DNA of 64,000 nucleotides from Heterocephalus glaber (lineage: Eukaryota > Chordata > Mammalia > Rodentia > Bathyergidae). The stretch is from assembly GCF_000247695.1 (NCBI RefSeq), contig NW_004624732.1, positions 23,547,303 through 23,611,302 on the forward strand. The letters run 5' to 3'. How positions within the stretch are numbered: position 1 is the first letter of the stretch; every line of letters starts with the position of its first letter. The notes beneath the pieces are model-generated. The model saw nothing but the letters and a program-made list of their open reading frames with translations, ran no database searches and was not told where the DNA came from. The position numbers and the translations under genes are program-made. Positions 59,760-64,000 of this stretch are shown piece by piece.

Positions 59760-61889
59760 AGGAATACAGCCGGCCAATCCCTGAAAGCCTGGGAATAGCA
59801 GCAGGGCAATAGCTCATGTAGAGCCACATTGTGGGTAGTGAGTGCAGCAGCCAGTGTGACTCCTGAGTGCACCACAAGGCTCTGTGGACCACCCCCACTC
59901 CCCCCACCCCCTGTCGCCTCAGGGCATCTCCCATGCCACCTGGAGCTCTGAGCATCTCCTTCAACGCCACTCTGAGGGCCAGGAGCAGGGAAGTGGAGTG
60001 CGAGAAACCTTGAGCCCAAGCACAGCTCCCTGGCCACCATGATTTCAACAAAGGCCCTTCCTTTGGAATCTTGGCTGAGGTCAAGAATAAGATTGCTTCC
60101 AAGTATCATCAACAGATAGAAGAAGGTCTTCTCAATTGGATAGGTTTGTCTCATTTGGACAGGCATGAGCATTGGCACCAACTTCTAGCTAGGTCTAAAG
60201 GATGGCATCATCCTCTGTGAACTCATAAACAAGTTACAACCAGGCTCTGTGAAGAAGGTCAATGAGTCCTTGTTAAACTGGCCTCAGTTGGGAAACATTG
60301 GCAACTCCATTAAAGCTATTCAGGCTTATGGTTTGAAGCCATGTGACTGACGTATTTGAAGCAAATGATCTTTTTGAGAATGGAAACATGATCCAGATTC
60401 AGACAATGCTGGTGGCTCTAGAAGGTCTGGCTAAATCAAAAGGATTCCACACAACTATTGACGTTGGAGTTAAGTATGCAGAAGAACAAACAAGATGTTT
60501 TAATGAAGGAAAATTAAAAGCAGGCCAAAGTGTAATTGGTTTGCAGATGGGAACAAACAGATGTGCTAGCTAGGCAGGTATGACAGCCTGTGGAACTAGG
60601 CGGCATCTTTATGATCCCAAGATGCAAACTGACAAACATTTTGACCAGAACATTATCAGTCTGCAGATGAACACTAACAAAGGAGCCAGCCAGGCAGGGA
60701 TGTTAGCACCAAGTGCTAGAAGAGACATCTATGATCAGAAGCTAACATTACAACCAGTGGACAACTTGACAATTTCCTTACAGTTGAGTACCAATAAAGT
60801 TGCTTCCCAGAAAGGAATGAATGTGTATGGGCTTGGGCAGCAAGTGATCCCACATACTGTGCAGCTCTGACAGAACCTGTCATTCACAGTGGAAGCCAAG
60901 GCACTGGAACAGATAGGTCAGAAATCAGTGATAATGATTATCAGGCAGAATACCAGATGAATATCATGGTAAGTACCAAGATGACTATCCCAGAGATTAC
61001 CAATATGGCGACCAAGGCATTAATTATTAGCTTCACACAGAAGAGCTCAGTGTTTAGTCCTTTGTTTTTATTCAGTGAGAACCAACCTAGCCTTGAGTAA
61101 TTTTTATCTTGTCTTCCTAAAACACTATAATGCTTATTCTATCTTTTTTTTTTTTTGTACCAGGAATTGAACTCGGGTCCTTGCACTTGCGAGGCAGGCG
61201 GCAGAACCACTGAGCTAAATCCCTGGCCGCTTATTCTATCTTTTAAAAAGTGCCTAATATACATTCTTTTTTCCTTTTTCTGCCTCTTCCTTAAATAGTT
61301 GCCTTTTAGTGCCGTAACAGTTAAATCCTACAGTATAACCAATAACTTGCATATGAAGTAAAAAGGAATACTGTCAAAGGGGAATACTCTTGTACAGCCA
61401 CTTTTATTAAAGATCTATGCATTTTTACAATCTTACGCTTAAAATGGTATTTTCAAACAATAGGAAATTTTGTCTTTTTACAGTTTAGTGTATCTGGTTT
61501 CCACATGGAAGACTAAATAAACTCGTGCTTATTGCTAAATGTGGTCTTTGCCAGCTAAATCTAAAATGCAGCATTAATGTTTCTACAGTATTGTTTGCTA
61601 ATTTTTAAATAAAATCATAATTAGTGTGTATTTGTGATTATATGTGTACACATTCTCTTAAGCTGACAAGATATTTTCAGAATGGCATTTCTAAAGGAGC
61701 ACGTACAAAAATGGCTTGTGGACATTTAGATCTGGGTGATATGATTGCAAAATCTTCCTTTGTGCCAATATATCATTGTAGAGTTGCTCTGTTTTCTTCA
61801 ACTATATTTATTGCTGCATTTCTCAGCATAAACTTATCCCATTGTATTTTTTAATAAATATTTTTTGAACATTAAAAAAAAGGAATACA
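59760..61889 (+). pseudogene. CNN3: processed pseudogene of CNN3 (calponin-3)
   Basis: Calponin-3 is an actin-binding protein with an N-terminal calponin-homology domain and three calponin-like repeats. Here the start region is at 60039, followed by the CH domain with small deletions and frameshifts. Two of the repeat-type motifs read GLQMGTNRCAS (then a stop at 60571) and [12 protein letters not shown]. There are no introns. The 3' UTR follows to a poly-A signal AATAAA at 61852 and an A-tail to 61880. AGGAATACA at 59760-59768 and 61881-61889 is the target duplication, so the 5' UTR is included from 59769. An ID SINE interrupts the 3' UTR. It is not functional. Confidence 0.95.
61132..61240 (-). 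mobile_element. ID-like SINE inside the CNN3 retrocopy
   Basis: An antisense ID body with T-run lies between GCTTATTCTATC copies (61132-61143 and 61229-61240). Confidence 0.95.
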
Positions 61890-61997
61890 AGACCTTGTCT
61901 GCAAAAGTAAAATGTTCCCTCAAAGAAACATCATGATCTTCCCATGTTCTCAACTTAAATTTATCATTATTTTAACAAAAAGTAATATGTAAAAAAA

Positions 61998-62125
61998 GAC
62001 AAGGCAGGGGCTGGGAATTTAGCTCAGTGGTTCCGCCACCTGCTTTGCAAGCACAGGGTCCGGAGTTCCATCCCTGGTACCAAAAACAAACAAACAAACA
62101 AAAACCCAAAATAAAACAAGGCATA
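61998..62125 (+). mobile_element. ID-like SINE in ERV leader
   Basis: GGGGCTGGGAATTTAGCTCAG to CCATCCCTGGTACC, then a CAAA-rich tail. ACAAGGCA flanks it on both sides. Confidence 0.9.
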
Positions 62126-62235
62126 AAAATTCAAGTGTAAGCAATTGACAAAGAAGGATGACAATTTCTGATTATCCAAACAAGTCACAATCCAGAATCT
62201 ATGAAACAAAAGCAAACTCTTACCTCCTTTCAGTT

Positions 62236-62253
62236 ATCTCGCTGGGGTCTCCA
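62236..62253 (-). other. ERV primer binding site, tRNA-Thr-like (tentative)
   Basis: Two bases inside the 5' LTR, the minus strand reads TGGAGACCCCAGCGAGAT. It begins with TGG, the complement of a tRNA CCA end. The implied tRNA 3' end ATCTCGCTGGGGTCTCCA is closest, from memory, to a threonine tRNA; glutamine is an alternative. Confidence 0.6.
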
Positions 62254-62255
62254 AA

Positions 62256-62902
62256 TGATATAGGGGAAATAAATGTAACTCCCAACCTGCTAGATGTCAG
62301 ATACACTGAGTTCGTGTTCTCCAAAATCAACAAATGAATTCTAAGGAACAATGGAGGTTAAGAGTAGAGTAGGGAGACTTTATTGAGAGAGTAGGAGGAA
62401 GAGATAGCTCCTGAGAGACAGGAGGGAACCTGAAAGTTGGTTGCCTTGGACTCCACTTCACAAAGGAAGTTTTATAGAGCAAAATCATGAGGTAGGTACA
62501 AAATCACAAGGTGGGTACAATGTGGGACAAAACTGTGATCAACCAGTAAGGTTAAAATATAGCCACTTAGGTAATATTGATCCAGTGAGGAAATAGGTCA
62601 TGTAGCAAGTGTACATGGAAAGAACAAAGACCTTCTTTAGGAAGGGATGGTTTGGGGGGTCTTGATCACCCACCAGGGTGACTGATATCTGTCTAGACTT
62701 TATTGGACCAGGTGATACCAGTTATCCCCTGGGGAGGCATGTAGGCTGGGTCGTTCTGTCTTTTATCTTGAGGCCTGGCCTTCAATAGGTGCACCTCCAG
62801 CCACAGTTGTAATGTCTTTTCATCCTCTGCACTGACTTCCTTGAGGGCGTAGCCCTGTCTGACTGCCTATAATATTTCTGCCTAACTTAGTTGTCTATAA
62901 TA
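62256..62902 (-). repeat. ERV 5' LTR (right copy)
   Basis: It is 647 bases, start TGATATAGGGGAAATAAATG and end TGTCTATAATA on the + strand. Read in proviral direction it begins TATTATAG and ends TATATCA, so the 5' terminal dinucleotide is TA, not TG. Near its end on the minus strand, ACTTTATTGAGAG reversed gives a poly-A-signal-like CAATAAAGT. Confidence 0.9.
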
Positions 62903-63095
62903 CCTAGACTATAAATTTTATAGCAAAGATGAATTATAGACTCAATATATTAGGTGATGCAATTTGGTTTAGAAAAGTAGTATTAGTATATAACTTATGT
63001 TTTTCTGTCACCCCTTTTTTCTTGCATGAATGGTCAGTTTCATTGTGTTTTAGAGCTAATTCTCTATACAAGTCTATTTTATTTTGGAGAAGGAT

Positions 63096-63245
63096 GTATT
63101 ACTGGGAATTGAACCCAGCGCCTTTGCACTGTGCTACATCCCCAGCCCTTTTAAAATTTTTATTTTGAGATGGGGTTTGAGTAAGTTATCAGAGCTTGTG
63201 ATTTGATCTTGTGATTCTCTTGCCTTAGTCCCCAGTTATTTTTGA
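63096..63245 (-). mobile_element. B1-dID composite SINE, degraded
   Basis: GGGAATTGAACCCAGCGCC, then CTACATCCCCAGCCC and a B1-like GAGATGGGGTTTGAGT block. Confidence 0.6.
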
Positions 63246-63259
63246 TTCTTGTAAATCAT

Positions 63260-63660
63260 TTTCTTTTTTAGTTGATGTATAAAATTGTACATATTTGTCA
63301 TGTCAACATGATGTTTTGAATTATGCATTCATTGTGGAATGTCTAAATCCAGGTAATTGACATATACATTACCTCACATATTTATCGTTTTCTTGTGGTG
63401 AGAATGCTGAAAATCTCTGGAGGAATTTTCAAGAATCCAATACATTTTACTAACTATAGTTGCTACCTTTGTACAATATATGTCTGAGGCGCCCCACCAC
63501 CACCACCACTGAGCTACATCCCAGGCTACATTCCTTCCTTCTAAGCTGAAATTTTGTATCCTTTAACCCACATCTTCTAGTCGTCCTCCCCTCAGGCCTG
63601 CTATAGCCCTTAGTAACCTCCATTCTGCTCTCTGCAAAAGCTTCCTTTTCTCTTGATGTA
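63260..63660 (-). mobile_element. L1 3' UTR fragment, antisense (tentative)
   Basis: CATGATGTTTTGAATTATGC, ACATTACCTCACATATTTAT and ACTAACTATAGTTGCTACC match reversed L1 3' UTR order. A small ID-like scrap (CACTGAGCTACATCCC) sits at 63508-63525. Confidence 0.55.
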
Positions 63661-63939
63661 TTGTTTAGCAACCACTATAAATAGGGTTTCACAGGACATG
63701 GATGCCCATTGGCTTATTCTTTTAAAGACCATCATTAAATTTGAGGTAAGTATAGAGGCACAGCTACTTGTAAAAAAAAAAAAAAAATAGACCCCTTGTA
63801 CAAATGCCGTTTTCCCAAATAACTTTTTGCCAAAGTATGATATAACCAGGATATTGATATTAATAAAAGAACAGTCTTACTCAGATTTATTTAGTTTTAT
63901 TTACATTCACTGGATTTTGAACTGAAGTTTCCTATTTCA

Positions 63940-64000
63940 ACATTTATTTATTTATTTATTTATTTTTATATTTGGTACGAGAGATTGAACTCGGACTCTT
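63940..64000 (-). mobile_element. TTTA repeat and start of an ID-like SINE, cut by window end
   Basis: A (TTTA)n run is followed by GGTACGAGAGATTGAACTCG, the beginning of an antisense ID body. Confidence 0.75.

Larger units (their letters stand above)
50883..62902 (-). mobile_element. class I endogenous retrovirus, near full length, antisense to CLASP1
   Basis: Two LTRs (50883-51788 and 62256-62902) bracket gag, pol and env remnants in retroviral order on the minus strand. CCTA at 50879-50882 and again at 62903-62906 is a 4-bp target duplication, the size typical of gammaretroviruses. The capsid homology region, the CX6CC transmembrane motif and the LTR-to-PBS spacing of two bases also fit class I. 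All genes are broken by stops and frameshifts. Later inserts are two ID SINEs near the 5' end, one ID SINE in the protease, one B1 in the 3' LTR and a CNN3 retrocopy. Antisense orientation in an intron is the commoner surviving orientation for ERVs. Confidence 0.9.
34249..64000 (+). other. CLASP1: CLASP1 intron 2 (continues beyond window)
   Basis: It starts with the donor GTAAGC at 34249. No later CLASP1 exon was seen, so the remaining 29.7 kb is taken as one intron. It carries the antisense endogenous retrovirus and many SINEs. Confidence 0.8.

Noticed and set aside
59725..60181. Two minus-strand open frames of 125-150 codons
   Set aside because: They are the reverse of the CNN3 retrocopy's 5' UTR and CH-domain region.
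60343..60870. A working calponin gene
   Set aside because: It has no introns, stops and frameshifts, a poly-A tail and a target duplication, so it is a processed pseudogene.
1..64000. CRISPR arrays, operons or a bacterial-type system
   Set aside because: Spliced gene structure, SINEs and CpG islands show this is mammalian DNA. Regular short repeats found here are microsatellites only.
34249..64000. RNU4ATAC, which lies in a CLASP1 intron in humans
   Set aside because: I looked for its 5' sequence and did not see it; in humans it lies much further into the gene than this window reaches.

Overview
The window is mammalian nuclear DNA and almost certainly comes from a rodent. It has one spliced protein-coding gene, a CpG-rich promoter, and introns packed with interspersed repeats. 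The two commonest repeats are short tRNA-derived SINEs of ID type and B1-like (7SL-derived) SINEs. There are also B1+ID composites (B1-dID type), MaLR and ERVL LTRs, L1 fragments and MIRs. No murine B2 was noticed. The B1-dID type points to a non-murid rodent, with the squirrel, dormouse and beaver side as candidates. The species itself is an inference; I cannot confirm it.

Layout. Positions 1-5700 are repeat-rich flank: L1, MaLR, a Tigger-like DNA transposon and SINEs. Positions 5800-6280 hold an unassigned stretch with protein-like open frames on the minus strand. Positions 6450-7380 are a CpG-rich promoter on the + strand, with two inverted NRF1-type motifs, followed by a non-coding first exon whose donor is at 6750. 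Intron 1 runs to 33768. Exon 2 (33769-34248) carries a 5' UTR with two upstream ORFs and the first 65 codons of CLASP1, the microtubule plus-end tracking protein. Everything from 34249 to the end is CLASP1 intron 2, and no further exon was seen.

The main accessory feature is a nearly full-length class I (gammaretrovirus-like) endogenous retrovirus at 50883-62902, antisense to CLASP1. It has two LTRs, a 4-bp target duplication CCTA, a primer binding site, a polypurine tract, and degraded gag, pol and env remnants. A processed pseudogene of calponin-3 (CNN3), with poly-A signal, tail and target duplication, is inserted in its leader. That retrocopy is itself split by an ID SINE, giving a three-level nest.

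Only CLASP1 appears to be a working protein-coding gene here. The retroviral genes and the CNN3 copy are broken. I saw no structural RNA gene, no CRISPR array and no novel multi-gene system. The items most worth checking are the nested promoter inverted repeats, the upstream ORFs, the unassigned minus-strand frames and the ERV's internal gag duplication.
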